NCBI RefSeq assembly: GCF_013760955.1
Contig: NZ_JACDUL010000002.1
Coordinates: 318,719-382,718 of the forward strand
Source: Methanococcus maripaludis
Lineage (GTDB): Archaea > AGJL01 > Methanococci > Methanococcales > Methanococcaceae
Length of the DNA stretch: 64,000 bases
Direction: 5' to 3'
Shown: piece after piece, positions 15,467 through 27,073 of the stretch
Layout: the number at the start of each line of letters is the position of its first letter
How positions within the stretch are numbered: the stretch's first letter is position 1
Program-made: the position numbers and the translations under genes
Notes under the pieces: generated by a model
Database searches by the model: none
What the model saw: only the letters and a program-made list of their open reading frames with translations
Told to the model about the DNA's origin: nothing

Positions 15467-16063
15467 TTATTTTATACCCATTAACTTTCTAAGAACCATT
15501 GATGTTCCCATTGAACATAATATATACCATCCAAGCCATCCGAGTATAGTGTCTGAAACTACACCAAAACCGCCGTGGTAGAATATTCCGCCGATCCAGT
15601 GCCAGATTCCAATAAATATGATTTTTGAAATGATCACTGGGAGTTGAACTATAGCTCCATCCCATGCTGGCATCATTGTGTGATAAATTCCACCAAAGTC
15701 ATATACGTGTCTTAAATAAGCAAATATGATGATAATTGGAACCCATGTGTAAATCATAGGTTTAAAACTCATTTTCATCATTTCCATTTGCATGGTCATC
15801 ATTTTTTGCTGTTCTTTTTGGAGTTCAGCCATTAATTCAGGATCTTTTGATGCTTTTTTCGCTTTTACCTGGAATTCCTGAAGTTCGTTTTTCAGTTCTG
15901 CCATCCTGTCCTGATTTACCAAGACTTTGGTCGCCAAATTAATAATAAACGATACTAAAAAAGCAGTTACGAATATAAAAATTGCAGGATCCATTGTTTG
16001 TACCATCGGTAAAAAAATCGCATCCAGTGCATTGTAAAATGCGGAATAAATAGATTCAAACAT
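15467..16063 (-). CDS. DUF106 membrane protein, archaeal YidC/EMC3-like insertase
   Basis: 198 residues. TM1 is at about 26-46, followed by a cytoplasmic coiled-coil region ([26 protein letters not shown] then a Met-rich [19 protein letters not shown]), and two to three further TM segments. This is the layout of DUF106 proteins, the archaeal Oxa1/YidC/Get1/EMC3 superfamily members that insert membrane proteins (M. jannaschii MJ0480 type). The methionine-rich stretch is typical. It lies 64 bp downstream of adkA, as in many euryarchaea where the pair follows secY. It is probably co-transcribed with adkA. Confidence 0.85.
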   Translation of the reverse strand: MFESIYSAFYNALDAIFLPMVQTMDPAIFIFVTAFLVSFIINLATKVLVNQDRMAELKNELQEFQVKAKKASKDPELMAELQKEQQKMMTMQMEMMKMSFKPMIYTWVPIIIIFAYLRHVYDFGGIYHTMMPAWDGAIVQLPVIISKIIFIGIWHWIGGIFYHGGFGVVSDTILGWLGWYILCSMGTSMVLRKLMGIK

Positions 16064-16127
16064 GTTTTTTCCCCTTTATCATAATATAAAATATTAAAAC
16101 AATTAAAAAAGTTAAAATATATATAGA

Positions 16128-16718
<591 letters not shown>

Positions 16719-16781
16719 TTACTGTTAAAATGAATAAAAATAAAAACACTTGAGTTATGCGCCCTATTTACTATCTAAATC

Positions 16782-16796
16782 TAAATATATATATGT
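16782..16796 (-). promoter_or_regulatory. TATA box of adkA
   Basis: The reverse strand carries an ACATATATATATTTA stretch followed about 75 bases later by the adkA ATG. Archaeal TATA boxes sit about 25 bases before transcription start, so a leader of about 50 bases is implied. Confidence 0.5.
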
Positions 16797-16823
16797 TATC
16801 CAAAATTAAAAAAAATAAAAAAG

Positions 16824-18749
16824 TTAGTGTTGTTTTAAAACTTCCAATTCTTTTGATGCATCTACAAAATTAACTCTTTTTACTGCAAATTCTAATTCAT
16901 CGTTTCTAAATGAAGGTGTTCCATAGAATAAAACATCTTTTCCAAGCACATTTGAAAGTGCATCTAAATTCATTTCTTTTAATTTATTTTTTGAAAGTTC
17001 TGTTACTTTTTCAACGTTATTTCCATATAATCTGCAGTTAATAACACCAGTTCCATCGTCAATTGTTAAATTTGAAACTAAAAGTTCGTTTGGCGCAACT
17101 TCTCCACAAACTTCACACATGTATTTGTTATCGACTAAATTCAATCTTTTTCTGCAGTTTGGACATAAACTAAGAATTACATCCTGTTTTCTGTAGTCTA
17201 CAACAGTTCCACTAATTTCGGTGGAAATACCATCTTCAAGCTCTGCAATGTAATTTCTTGGAGATTTTATTGAAATTCCTTCGGGATTTACCTCGATTCT
17301 TCCAAATCTTCCTGTTGATAAATCCATGTATTCGCCACTTTCTTTAGCATACCCATGTATTAATTTTACAACGTCGCCTTCAGAAATTTCGATTTCTGCA
17401 TCACTGTCCCAAAGAGCCATCCTGATGCTTCCAGTACTGTCTTCCAACACGATATTTCTAACTTTTCCAGTTCCACCATTGCTTCTCGAAAATTCATTTA
17501 CGGGATAAGCATTTGTAACCATTCCAATAACCGTTACATCAGCATTATCAGAACTTCCGCTTAAAATATCCCCTATAGCAGTTATTTTCTCAACTATTTT
17601 TTCGCTTGCAGTTTCATCTTTTTTAAGGTCTGACATGTAGTTGTAAGTTAAATCTGCTCTTTTTTCGCCAGTATTGTCTGTGTAAGTTCTTAATTTACAG
17701 TTTGAAACGTTTAAATAATCTCCTTCTTTTAAATCGTTAAGAATATTTCTGTTTGCGCCCCAGAATGCAATTTTTACCATTCCAGTTCCATCGTTTAAGT
17801 ACATATCCTGAACTTCTGCAGTTCTATCGCTAAATTGAACTTCTCTTGAGCCGGAGATGTTCGCAACATTTCCAGAGATTGTTACATATTCTCCATCAAA
17901 ATCAGCAAGTTCAGAAATATTCATTTTTTCAACAGGTTTTTCTTCCTTAGCAGATTCTTCAACTATTCCAATATTGTCAACAGAAATTTCAAGTCCTGAA
18001 TACCCCTGTTTTACATATCCACTTACTTCTGCAATATCTCCTTTTTTAACTTCAAAATCTGCAAGTTCATTCCAGAGTGTTCCCCTTATACTTCCAGTAT
18101 CGTCTTTTAAAATCAATGATTTTAGCTGGCCTTTTGTTCCATCTTTTCTGCTAAATTCTTTTTTAGGGTATGCAGCAACAACTTCTGCATTAATAGTTCC
18201 AGATAAATTAGGCATTAATTCTGAAATTTTGTAATTCTCTTTTAAAATGGGGTATCTCGATTCATCGTATTTTTTAAGTTTGTCAATTGAAAGTTCTGAG
18301 CCGCTGTTTAATTCAACCTTGTCGTTCCACTTTCTACTAAATGCATTTTCAATTTTTACAACGTCGCCTTTTTTTAATCCTTCAATTAGATCAGTTTTGT
18401 CGTTCCAAAGCGTAAGTCGTGTAATTCCAGTATTATCTCCAATGGTAATTGATGCAAGTTTTCCAGTTGAACCATCTTTTCGATTAAAATCTTTAGCAGG
18501 CGAAATTTCAATAATTTTTCCGGTGACTTCAACATTTTTTTGCCCGTCAGCAATATCACTTATTGTAAAATCGTATTCCTCTTCATCACCATATGTTATT
18601 TCTATCCCGAGTTCCTGTGCAACTAGCATTACTGCACTTTCCTCACCAAGAAGTCCAGAATTCTCTTCAATTTTTTCTTTTACTTTTTTTTCTAGTTCTT
18701 CCTGACTGATTTTTGATAATATTTTTTGTTTTAATTTGTCGATATTCAT
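16824..18749 (-). CDS. rpa: Replication protein A, large multi-OB single-strand DNA-binding protein
   Basis: 641 residues. Several OB folds are visible as repeats of a common block: (E)FSRKDGTKGQLKSLILKDDTGSIRGTLW near 195-225, with related copies near 88, 310 and 410 (each ending G-x-[IV]-[RK]-[ML]-[AT]-[LF]-W). A zinc finger with CPNCRKRLNLVDNKYMCEVC lies at about 537-556, followed by a last OB fold. Length and layout equal the M. jannaschii-type single-polypeptide RPA. It coats single-stranded DNA in replication, repair and recombination. It stands alone, divergent from the HEAT-repeat gene. Confidence 0.93.
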   Translation of the reverse strand: MNIDKLKQKILSKISQEELEKKVKEKIEENSGLLGEESAVMLVAQELGIEITYGDEEEYDFTISDIADGQKNVEVTGKIIEISPAKDFNRKDGSTGKLASITIGDNTGITRLTLWNDKTDLIEGLKKGDVVKIENAFSRKWNDKVELNSGSELSIDKLKKYDESRYPILKENYKISELMPNLSGTINAEVVAAYPKKEFSRKDGTKGQLKSLILKDDTGSIRGTLWNELADFEVKKGDIAEVSGYVKQGYSGLEISVDNIGIVEESAKEEKPVEKMNISELADFDGEYVTISGNVANISGSREVQFSDRTAEVQDMYLNDGTGMVKIAFWGANRNILNDLKEGDYLNVSNCKLRTYTDNTGEKRADLTYNYMSDLKKDETASEKIVEKITAIGDILSGSSDNADVTVIGMVTNAYPVNEFSRSNGGTGKVRNIVLEDSTGSIRMALWDSDAEIEISEGDVVKLIHGYAKESGEYMDLSTGRFGRIEVNPEGISIKSPRNYIAELEDGISTEISGTVVDYRKQDVILSLCPNCRKRLNLVDNKYMCEVCGEVAPNELLVSNLTIDDGTGVINCRLYGNNVEKVTELSKNKLKEMNLDALSNVLGKDVLFYGTPSFRNDELEFAVKRVNFVDASKELEVLKQH

Positions 18750-18902
18750 AAACTACACCGGTGAATTTTTTAGAGTTGCCTAAACCTTACCTACATAAAA
18801 GCTATAATAATGTTGAACATCCATTTTTATATTTGTTTGTATATACTATATGACAAAAGTACTCAGAATATATAGTTAACGATTTAGAATACTTGGGAAA
18901 TC

Positions 18903-21833
18903 ATGAACATTAAAAGAATTGTATCTGACCTTAAAAAAGAAAGCTGGTATACAAAGTTAGATGCTGTAAACAGGTTAGGAAACATTACTTACGAAACACA
19001 GGATGATGCAGATTACGTAATTAAAAATCTACTTATTGAATTAGAATCTCCAAAAACTGTGATGCAAGCACGAACTCTTTGGGCCACAAACAACATTATA
19101 AAAGAGTATCCTCAATTGGCGTACAAAATAGTACCTCACCTATTAAGACTTTCGAATTGCGAAAACAATGCAATTAAAGAAATTTCAAATGAACTATTAA
19201 ATAAACCATTAATTAAGTATGCAATTGCAAGATACAGCACATTGCTTTCAAAAAGTATACATTCGGAAGATTACTACGAAAAGTTAAGCGCCATCGTAAA
19301 TATATGGAAAATGGCCCCTGTTAATCCCGAATTAATCGACAATTTACTCCCTGAACTTATTGAATCGATTACAGATAAAAACCATTTAAAATTAGGAATA
19401 TTTTCATGGATATTAATGGAATCTGAAGATAATGAAACGATTGATGAAATTGTGGATTTAATAAATAAAGTTTACCTGCATCTTGATTTAAATGCACAAT
19501 ACCCCCCAAGCTATATTAAAAAATTGATAAACAGCTCCGATCATGTCATGAAATTTGTGGCGCTATCTTTAATCGAAAAAAACCCTGAAAATGTAAATAA
19601 CGAAGTAATGGAAGATTTATTGAAATTATTTACATCTCCAAATACGGATAGATACGTAAAAGCTAAAATGTTTTACACAATAGGCATGCTTTCACAAACT
19701 AAACCCTATTTAAAAACTATACTTATACACGAAGTAAATAAAATAATTAACAACGAAAAAGACTGGCTTTTAATATTTACTGCATTGGTAGGATTTTACA
19801 CCATTGGAGAAAAAATAACAAATTCGGATCTTTTAAATCATTCCAATTCACTAATTCGTGGAATTGCAATTCAATTAATAGATTCTAGGGCTTCTGAACA
19901 GATTCTATCCTGCTTCAATGACAACCACGTTACAACATACCTTTCGATTATCGATAGACTTATAATGCCCGATATTTCAAACGATGTAAAATTGAAATTC
20001 TTAAACGAACTCAGTAATCCGGATAATTATCCGTATGTAACAGAACATATTGATGAAAATTCTGCTGCGCGACTAAGAAACAGTGTTGGCGAAATCGTAC
20101 ATTCGTGGAATTCTGAGCATTGGATTTCTAAAATTAACCTGATGAATGACCTTGGAAATTTGGCCAAAAACAATTCCGAATATGTTGACAGTTCAATTGA
20201 ACTTATAATAAAATCCATGGAAGACAATTATGGGATGGTTCGTGCACAAGGACTCTGGATTGTTAGGGCCATACTTTACAATAGTGAAGACCCATTTCAT
20301 ATTTTAGAAGCGTTGGACGGCCATTTGGAACCACTATTAAAAATAAACGATCCAAATATCTTTGTAAGGTTAAATTACGTGTTACTACTTAGAAGTTTCT
20401 CCGAATTTTTAAAGGGAATTGAAGGTTGTGAGGATAAACTTTCGGAACTTGCGGGTTATCTAATGTACATTTCATTGAACGACCCTACAAAAATTGTTTC
20501 CGAAGTTGCGAAATTAATATTAAAATACGATTTCGATACAGAACTGGATAAAAAGGATATTACATTGGATAATTTTAAAGATTACTTGGAAATATTCCCT
20601 TATTCATCAGTTGGAATCATAAAATACCTTTTAAAACAAAATCAACATGATGAAAAAGTTGTTTCGATGCTTGTTGACATTTGCAGGACGCATTACACTT
20701 TCGGTTGTGACATATTCTGTATTCTTTATGGAATAGATATTGACGTATCGTCCGAAGAACTTTATGGAAAATTAAACGATTATTTAATATATAGCTCAGA
20801 AGAAAGTCAAAATTCGATGAAACTGCTTATAAAAATGCATTTAACTGAAAATAACTGGAAAGTTAGAATGCTTGGAATATCAATACTTGACAAAATATCC
20901 GTATTAAATCTCCAGTTTGTTGACAATTTCATAACAGATCTTATCCATATTTCATTATTTGATAAAATATTTGAAATAAGGGAACGTGCTGGAATACTGC
21001 TTGAAAAAATCAATTATGGAAGTCCGAAAATTGATATGAAGATTTCGATAAATTATTTCTTCAAAAGTAACGAAGAACTGCTTGAAATCATAAAAAATGG
21101 TGATCCTGGAATCGACGAAGCATTCTATACACTTAGCGTCAGAGACAAAGAAATAGATAATATCGAAAAATTAATGACTGTAGTTTCGAAATTTAAAAAT
21201 GACGAACATTGGTATAGAAGGGCATACGCTTACAAAATACTTGAAAATCTCCTTAAAAATCCAAGAGCTGACCACTATCACTACGAAATTATAAATTGGT
21301 GCCTTGAGTGCGCTGAAGACAAAAATCCAATGATCTCAAAAATATCAAAAGATATTTTAGAAAAACTTGGGCGTACAGTACAGCCATCAACCCAAACAAA
21401 TGCGTACGATAGAATAAGGCGTATTGAAAACCTCCTTGAAAGTGGAGACTGGACTATAAAAGTAGAAGCACTCCAATCAGTTCGAGATTTTATCAATGAA
21501 GGTCATTACGGATATTTAGATATTGTAATGGAAAAGTTAGATGATCCGCACTGGAAGGTTAAAAATGCGGCTTTAGGAATTTTAGCAGATATTGATCCTG
21601 AACTAATAAAACCTGCGATTCCAAAAATTATCGGCCTTTTAAATGACGGAGACGAATCGGTTATTTTAAAAACTCTCCTTACATTGAAAAAATTCGGTCA
21701 AAAGGATCCCAAAATACTTGAAAAAGTCATGCCTACACTTGAAAAATTAGAAAATTACGGTACATGGAGCATAAAAGAAGAAATAATGAGATTAAAATTA
21801 TCATACTATAACAAATTAAGACAAAAACACTAA
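18903..21833 (+). CDS. Large HEAT-repeat protein
   Basis: 976 residues, no signal peptide or membrane segment. It consists of helix pairs of HEAT type throughout. Clear units include [18 protein letters not shown] at the N-terminus, [15 protein letters not shown] near 400, [15 protein letters not shown] near 650, and a well-formed C-terminal pair [18 protein letters not shown] and [21 protein letters not shown] solenoids are scaffolds for protein binding; no catalytic domain accompanies this one. Which partner it holds is unknown. It sits divergently from rpa and 26 bp before tmk, which may be co-transcribed. Confidence 0.75.
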   Translation: MNIKRIVSDLKKESWYTKLDAVNRLGNITYETQDDADYVIKNLLIELESPKTVMQARTLWATNNIIKEYPQLAYKIVPHLLRLSNCENNAIKEISNELLNKPLIKYAIARYSTLLSKSIHSEDYYEKLSAIVNIWKMAPVNPELIDNLLPELIESITDKNHLKLGIFSWILMESEDNETIDEIVDLINKVYLHLDLNAQYPPSYIKKLINSSDHVMKFVALSLIEKNPENVNNEVMEDLLKLFTSPNTDRYVKAKMFYTIGMLSQTKPYLKTILIHEVNKIINNEKDWLLIFTALVGFYTIGEKITNSDLLNHSNSLIRGIAIQLIDSRASEQILSCFNDNHVTTYLSIIDRLIMPDISNDVKLKFLNELSNPDNYPYVTEHIDENSAARLRNSVGEIVHSWNSEHWISKINLMNDLGNLAKNNSEYVDSSIELIIKSMEDNYGMVRAQGLWIVRAILYNSEDPFHILEALDGHLEPLLKINDPNIFVRLNYVLLLRSFSEFLKGIEGCEDKLSELAGYLMYISLNDPTKIVSEVAKLILKYDFDTELDKKDITLDNFKDYLEIFPYSSVGIIKYLLKQNQHDEKVVSMLVDICRTHYTFGCDIFCILYGIDIDVSSEELYGKLNDYLIYSSEESQNSMKLLIKMHLTENNWKVRMLGISILDKISVLNLQFVDNFITDLIHISLFDKIFEIRERAGILLEKINYGSPKIDMKISINYFFKSNEELLEIIKNGDPGIDEAFYTLSVRDKEIDNIEKLMTVVSKFKNDEHWYRRAYAYKILENLLKNPRADHYHYEIINWCLECAEDKNPMISKISKDILEKLGRTVQPSTQTNAYDRIRRIENLLESGDWTIKVEALQSVRDFINEGHYGYLDIVMEKLDDPHWKVKNAALGILADIDPELIKPAIPKIIGLLNDGDESVILKTLLTLKKFGQKDPKILEKVMPTLEKLENYGTWSIKEEIMRLKLSYYNKLRQKH

Positions 21834-21859
21834 TTAATCTCTTTTTTATTGGTAATAAC

Positions 21860-22459
21860 ATGAACAAATTTATCGTTTTTGAAGGTATCGATGGCTGTGG
21901 AAAAACCACTCAGGCGAAACTCATTGCTGAAAAATTAAATGCGAAATTTACCTTTGAACCAACAGATGGAAAAATTGGAAAGTCGATCCGCGAAATATTA
22001 TCTGGTTCAAAATGCCAAAAAGAAACACTTGCACTCCTTTTTGCCGCAGATCGGGTTGAACACGTTTCAAAAATTGAAGAAGATTTAAAAAAATCCCACG
22101 TGGTTTCTGACAGATATGTTTATTCTTCAATCGTTTACCAAATGTCTCAGGGAATTCCAAAAGACTTCATTTATACAATCAATGATTATGCAAAAACTCC
22201 GGACCTTGTAGTTTTGCTCGATGTTGATTTAAATGAAGCTTTGAAAAGAATGGAATCCCGGGAAAAAGAAATATTTGAAAAAATAGAAATTCAGAAAAAA
22301 ATAAAAGAAGGATACTACAGCCTCATAAATTCAGAAAATGAAAAATTCATGCCAAAATATGGATTTATTATTATTGACACAACTTCAAAATCGATAACCC
22401 AAGTTTTTGATGAAATTTTAAACGCGATTATCGATAAAATTCCAGATATAATTCAATAA
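21860..22459 (+). CDS. tmk: Thymidylate kinase
   Basis: 199 residues with the P-loop [17 protein letters not shown] (residues 6-22), the [11 protein letters not shown] block around 83 (the D-R-[YF]-x-x-S motif of TMP kinases) and the lid region [16 protein letters not shown]. It phosphorylates dTMP to dTDP. The ATG follows a GGTAAT site, 26 bp after the HEAT-repeat gene, so the two may share a transcript. Full length and intact. Confidence 0.93.
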   Translation: MNKFIVFEGIDGCGKTTQAKLIAEKLNAKFTFEPTDGKIGKSIREILSGSKCQKETLALLFAADRVEHVSKIEEDLKKSHVVSDRYVYSSIVYQMSQGIPKDFIYTINDYAKTPDLVVLLDVDLNEALKRMESREKEIFEKIEIQKKIKEGYYSLINSENEKFMPKYGFIIIDTTSKSITQVFDEILNAIIDKIPDIIQ

Positions 22460-22532
22460 ACTATATATTGTTCTTTTCAAATACATTATTTGTTATATTT
22501 CTACAGAATAATCTAATCTTTAAGGGTGCGTT

Positions 22533-22946
22533 ATGGAATTAGGTTATATAACAATTATAATCGGTATGGGATTAATACTTCTCGAAGCATTTCTTCCAGG
22601 ACTCAATTTTCCAGTGGCGGGTGTTGCCGTACTGATCTATGGTATATTCTTACTTTATGCGCCACAATGGGCGCTTCCTTCAGCAATACTTGCAGGATTG
22701 ATCACTGCATACATTATGAAAAGATTTGTTTACAGAACCGGTTTGGATGTAAAAATCGGTGCTGAAAACTTAATCGGTGAACACGGGGACCTCGTTGACG
22801 AAATTGGTGAAAATAATTACGGTCACGTCATAATACATGGGGAGAGATGGCAGGCAAAATCTGAAATACCAATAAAAAAAGGTTCAAAAGTAGTTGTTAC
22901 AGGAATTGAAGGAGTATCTTTACTCATTGAAGAATTATCCGAATAA
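22533..22946 (+). CDS. NfeD-like membrane protein
   Basis: 137 residues. Two or three hydrophobic helices (ITIIIGMGLILLEAFLPGL and GVAVLIYGIFLLYAP, then a third) are followed by a soluble OB-like C-terminal domain (GENNYGHVIIHGERWQAKSEIPIKKGSKVVVTGIEG). The G-x-V-x(2)-x-G-x-x-W-x-A-x-S pattern is the NfeD signature. NfeD proteins pair with stomatin-type proteins in membrane microdomains, and here the stomatin gene follows 49 bp downstream. This is the short form without the ClpP-like protease domain. Confidence 0.88.
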   Translation: MELGYITIIIGMGLILLEAFLPGLNFPVAGVAVLIYGIFLLYAPQWALPSAILAGLITAYIMKRFVYRTGLDVKIGAENLIGEHGDLVDEIGENNYGHVIIHGERWQAKSEIPIKKGSKVVVTGIEGVSLLIEELSE

Positions 22947-22995
22947 ACACAAAAATTAAAAATGATTTTTACTTAATACATTTGGAGGGAAATTT

Positions 22996-23802
22996 ATGTC
23001 TTTTTGGCTTAATTTGTTATTTGGTATATTCATACTGGTTTTAATCATAAAATCAGTTATTATTGTAAACCAGTTTGAATTAGGGCTGGTATTCAGGCTT
23101 GGAAAAGTTAGGGGAAGATTAAATCCAGGAGTTAACTTCATAATTCCATTTATCGATGTACCGATAAAGGTCGATGTGAGAACCAAAGTAATCGATGTTC
23201 CACCACAAGAAATGATTACAAGAGATAACGCAGGAGTTAGAATCGATGCAGTTATCTACTACAGGGTAATGGATGTAAACAGGGCAATTTTAGAAGTTCA
23301 AAACTTCCAGTACGCAATTATAAACCTTGCACAGACTTCATTGAGAGCAATAATTGGTAGCCTTGAACTCGATGATGCGCTGAATAAAAGAGAATACATC
23401 AACTCACAGCTTTTAGAAACGCTCGATAGGGATACTGATGCATGGGGTGTAAAAGTTGAAAAGGTTGAATTAAGAGAAATTGAACCGCCAACTGACATTA
23501 AAAATGCAATGACCCAACAGATGAAAGCTGAAAGGTTAAAAAGAGCAGCTATTTTAGAAGCAGAAGGAGAAAAACAGAGTAAAATCTTAAAAGCTCAAGG
23601 TAGTGCAGAAAGTATGAAAATTGAAGCAGAAGGTCAGGCAAAAGCAATCCAGATTGTTGCAGAATCTGCTCAGACATACTTTAAAAATGAAGCCCAACTC
23701 TATAAGGCTCTTGATGTGACAACAAACACATTAAAAGATAACACCAAATTTGTAATTTCCGAAAACATTATGGATATTGCAAAAAAATTCATTAAACAAT
23801 AA
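22996..23802 (+). CDS. Stomatin/prohibitin-type SPFH protein
   Basis: 268 residues. A single N-terminal membrane helix ([20 protein letters not shown]) precedes an SPFH domain: [48 protein letters not shown] and [10 protein letters not shown] long coiled-coil tail with [20 protein letters not shown] follows. The family forms oligomeric scaffolds on membranes and binds NfeD partners and proteases. The start is ATG after TTGGAGGG. It forms a two-gene unit with the upstream NfeD-like gene. Confidence 0.92.
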   Translation: MSFWLNLLFGIFILVLIIKSVIIVNQFELGLVFRLGKVRGRLNPGVNFIIPFIDVPIKVDVRTKVIDVPPQEMITRDNAGVRIDAVIYYRVMDVNRAILEVQNFQYAIINLAQTSLRAIIGSLELDDALNKREYINSQLLETLDRDTDAWGVKVEKVELREIEPPTDIKNAMTQQMKAERLKRAAILEAEGEKQSKILKAQGSAESMKIEAEGQAKAIQIVAESAQTYFKNEAQLYKALDVTTNTLKDNTKFVISENIMDIAKKFIKQ

Positions 23803-23881
23803 TTCCTATTTTTTTAAATATTTCAAATCCATATTCTTTTTTAATTTTTATAAAAATTTAAAATTTTAACGTGGAAAAATT

Positions 23882-24361
23882 ATGAATATAACAATTATTT
23901 CGGTTGGAAAAATAAAAGAAAAATATTTGAGCGATGCAATTAATGAATACTCGAAAAGAATTTCAAGGTATTCAAAAATCGATATTATTGAAGTTGCCGA
24001 TGAAAAAACCCCTGAAAATCCAAGCGAAGTTGAAAAATCAAAAATACTTGAAAAGGAAGCTGAAAGAATCTTAAAATATTTGAAAAAAGACTCATTTTTA
24101 ATAACTCTTGAAATTTTGGGAAAAGAACTAACTTCTGAGAGTCTTGCAAAAAAAATAAACGACCTTTCAATTTCTGGAAAAAGTGATATAACATTTATTA
24201 TCGGCGGATCGTTAGGATTATCTAAAAATATCTCTGAAATTTCAGATTTTAAACTATCTTTTTCAAAAATGACGTTTCCTCACCAGTTAATGAGAGTAAT
24301 TCTTTTAGAACAAGTATACCGAAGTTTTAGAATCATTAATGGTGAACCATACCACAAATAA
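23882..24361 (+). CDS. rlmH: 23S rRNA (pseudouridine-N3) methyltransferase RlmH
   Basis: 159 residues, the normal SPOUT-type RlmH length. The family marks are ITIISVGKIKEKYLSDAI...YSKRI at the start, FIIGGSLGLS (SAM-binding knot) near 107 and FPHQLMRVILLEQVYRSFRI...YHK at the end. It methylates the pseudouridine of helix 69 in the large-subunit rRNA. A single gene; the stop is followed at once by an 8-bp inverted repeat (ATACCTTT 24361-24368, AAAGGTAT 24385-24392) that may end the transcript. Confidence 0.93.
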   Translation: MNITIISVGKIKEKYLSDAINEYSKRISRYSKIDIIEVADEKTPENPSEVEKSKILEKEAERILKYLKKDSFLITLEILGKELTSESLAKKINDLSISGKSDITFIIGGSLGLSKNISEISDFKLSFSKMTFPHQLMRVILLEQVYRSFRIINGEPYHK

Positions 24362-24560
24362 TACCTTTTTTCAAAATCATTTCGAAAGGTATATCAATTA
24401 TATTAAATATTCAAATAATAAGATTTTTTGTATTAAAATCTTTAAAAAACCAAAATGGCATAAATAACCTTGATATATTTATGGTGACTGCTTTAAAATA
24501 TTGCACGTAGTGATTTTAAACAGTAAAATTAATCGCTAATTAAAAATCTCGGAAGTAATA

Positions 24561-24573
24561 AAATATATATATG
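24561..24573 (+). promoter_or_regulatory. TATA box of the ATP synthase operon
   Basis: AAATATATATATG lies about 50 bases before ahaH, with a purine-rich stretch (GGAAGTAAT) just upstream that could serve as the TFB-recognition element. No other promoter-like box is clearer in the 256-bp gap between rlmH and ahaH. Confidence 0.5.
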
Positions 24574-24617
24574 TATTCTACGGGATATACTAATTATTCT
24601 TCAAAGGAGGTTATTCT

Positions 24618-24926
24618 GTGAGTGCTATAGATACCATTAGGGAAATAAAGCATGCAGAAAATAATGCTGTGAATGCGATAGAAGAAGCTAAGAAAAAAGC
24701 AGCAGAAATAAAGCTTGCTGCAATAGAAGAAGGTAAAACTATTATTTCTGACGCTGAAACTACTGCAGAAGCATCTGCGAAAGAATTAGTTTCTAAATAC
24801 GAAAAAGAAGCTAAAGAAAAAGCCGATGAAATAATGGCTAAAGAAGGCAAAGCAATTGCTGAAATGGCAAACATTGCTAAAGTCAAAATATTAAACATCA
24901 AATTGGAAGATGTAATAGAATTCTAA
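24618..24926 (+). CDS. ahaH: A-type ATP synthase subunit H
   Basis: 102 residues starting with GTG behind the very strong site AAAGGAGGT. The protein is nearly all coiled coil rich in Ala, Glu and Lys (EAKKKAAEIKLAAIEEGKTI, ETTAEASAKELVSKYEKEAKEKADEI). Subunit H pairs with E to make the peripheral stalk connecting the catalytic head to subunit I. It is the first gene of the nine-gene operon, 24 bp before the ahaI reading frame. Confidence 0.88.
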   Translation: MSAIDTIREIKHAENNAVNAIEEAKKKAAEIKLAAIEEGKTIISDAETTAEASAKELVSKYEKEAKEKADEIMAKEGKAIAEMANIAKVKILNIKLEDVIEF

Positions 24927-24959
24927 TTTCCCGTTGTCAAAACTTGAAAGGTGGTTTTA

Positions 24960-27020
24960 TTGAGACCCGCAAGAATGAACAAAATTAGAGCGGTCATCTT
25001 GGATGAAAAAGTGGATCCTGTCATTAGACAACTCCATGAAAGCGGGCTAGTGGAGTTATACGACTTATCTACGAAACTCGAAGACCCTGAATGGAATGCG
25101 CTTATGACGCCAGCTCCATCAGCCGAGTATGGTAGAAATGTTGCCTCATTGACAATTAAAGTAAGTAGAATATTAGACTTATTTTCAAACGTCAGTGTAG
25201 GAGAAAAAGCAGGTCTTTCAGGCGTACTTAACCCAAAAGTACCCGCAAAGAAGAAACTTTCATTTTCATCATCTGAAGAAATTATCTCCAATGTAGAAAA
25301 CGTTCTCGAGAGCGTTGAAGGAGAAATCTCAGAACCCGCTAGTAAGCTGGCCGAACTTGAAAATAGAAAAACTATTCTTGAAATGTTAAAAGACAGTGTT
25401 AAATATTTATCTGGTTTTGATCTTGATTTGAAATTCCTCGGGGAAGGATCTTACACATATATTGTTTCTGGACTTGTTTCACAAGAAAATATGTCTGAAT
25501 TAGAATCTTCATTAGAAGAAGCTACAGAAGGATACGTTGAAATTGTAAAAGGAAATCCAGTAAATAAAAGCGAAAAGGAACAAAAAATTCCAGTAATTGT
25601 CGCTACATTGAAACAATGTGCAGATGTTGTTAGCGCAGAACTTAGAAAGTCTGGTTTTGAAAGACTTGACATCGCTAATGTTGAAGGAACTCCATCAGAG
25701 ATTTTCAATGATACTGAAAAAGAACTTTTAGGTATCGAAAACGAAACAAAAGCTATTTTAGAAAAATTGAACGCACTTTCCAAAAAATGGACTGAAGAAG
25801 TCTTAGTTTTGCATGAAGTTCTTGAAATTGAAAAAGAAAGAGCTGAAGCATACTCAATGACTGGTAAAACCGAAAGGACGCACCTCATTGAAGCTTGGAC
25901 TCCTAAGAAACATGTTAAAAAGGTTCAGGAAATCATCGAAAGCGCTTCAGAAGGATACGCAGTTGTTGAAGTTTCAGAACCTGATGAACCAGTTGAAAAA
26001 ATACCAGTTATGCTCGACAATGCAAAAGCTGTAAAACCATTCGAAATGCTTACAGAAATGTACGCACCGCCAAAATACAACGAAATCGACCCTACAATGA
26101 TGATAATGCCTGGATTTTTAATATTCTACGGTATTATGCTTACTGATGCGGTTTATGGTTTATTGTTAACCTTGGCTGGTCTTGTACTCTGGAAAAGAAT
26201 GGGTAAAGTGAGCAATGGTGCATACAACTTGGGATATATATTAACACTCTCAGGTCTTTCAACAGTATTCTTTGGAATATTAACAGGTGGCTACCTTGGT
26301 GACTTTATGTACCAGTTCCTTGGAATGGACATCTACACTACAGGATTTGCGCTTGTAAACCCGCTTGGTGAAAGCACATACATCAGTGCAGCAAAACCAT
26401 TACTCAGTCTTGGTGGAATTGATGTAAACAATGGACCTATGGCAATCTTGTTATTCTCAATTGTAGCAGGTATTATTCACCTATTCATTGGATTAACAGT
26501 TGGTCTTAAGGAATCATTGTCAAAAGGATCAGTTTTAGATGCATTCTTGAATCAAGGTATGTGGATATTATTGATACTTGCAATAGTTGCTACAGTAGTA
26601 ACCGGAAACATGATGATTGCAGGCGGTGCAGTAATCGCAGTAATCGCATTATGTATGATTAAAGGATTCATGAATGGTGGCATTCTCGATGCTTTACTCG
26701 GTGCAATGGATATTACAGGATTTTTAGGTAACGTTCTCTCTTACGCAAGGCTTTTAGCTTTATGTTTAGCTACAGGTGGTCTTGCAATGGCTGTAAACAT
26801 TATGGCTAAATTATTGGGAGATGCAGTTCCAGTAATCGGTATTTTAATTGCAATAGTAATGCTCGTATTTGGTCACGCATTCAACTTTGTTATGAATGGT
26901 CTTGGTTCATTCATCCACTCATTGAGGCTACATTACGTAGAGTTCTTTGGCCAATACTATGAAGGTGGAGGAAAGAGATTCTCCCCATTCAAAGCTAAAA
27001 GAGAATACACTTCAAATTAA
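24960..27020 (+). CDS. ahaI: A-type ATP synthase subunit I (a-subunit homologue)
   Basis: About 686 residues. The frame opens at a GTG at 24951 within the ribosome site GGTGGT, so the TTG at 24960 (start xRPARMNKIRAV) is the likelier start; ATG at 24975 is an alternative. The N-terminal half is a soluble coiled-coil stalk-binding part, the C-terminal half has about seven membrane helices. The essential Arg of the a-subunit lies in FIHSLRLHYVEFF near residue 660. The protein forms the half channels conducting the coupling ion against the K ring. Confidence 0.95.
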   Translation: MRPARMNKIRAVILDEKVDPVIRQLHESGLVELYDLSTKLEDPEWNALMTPAPSAEYGRNVASLTIKVSRILDLFSNVSVGEKAGLSGVLNPKVPAKKKLSFSSSEEIISNVENVLESVEGEISEPASKLAELENRKTILEMLKDSVKYLSGFDLDLKFLGEGSYTYIVSGLVSQENMSELESSLEEATEGYVEIVKGNPVNKSEKEQKIPVIVATLKQCADVVSAELRKSGFERLDIANVEGTPSEIFNDTEKELLGIENETKAILEKLNALSKKWTEEVLVLHEVLEIEKERAEAYSMTGKTERTHLIEAWTPKKHVKKVQEIIESASEGYAVVEVSEPDEPVEKIPVMLDNAKAVKPFEMLTEMYAPPKYNEIDPTMMIMPGFLIFYGIMLTDAVYGLLLTLAGLVLWKRMGKVSNGAYNLGYILTLSGLSTVFFGILTGGYLGDFMYQFLGMDIYTTGFALVNPLGESTYISAAKPLLSLGGIDVNNGPMAILLFSIVAGIIHLFIGLTVGLKESLSKGSVLDAFLNQGMWILLILAIVATVVTGNMMIAGGAVIAVIALCMIKGFMNGGILDALLGAMDITGFLGNVLSYARLLALCLATGGLAMAVNIMAKLLGDAVPVIGILIAIVMLVFGHAFNFVMNGLGSFIHSLRLHYVEFFGQYYEGGGKRFSPFKAKREYTSN

Positions 27021-27073
27021 TTAAAAAAATGAAAAATAATCTAATATGAATGATTCGAAACGAGGTGCTTATG

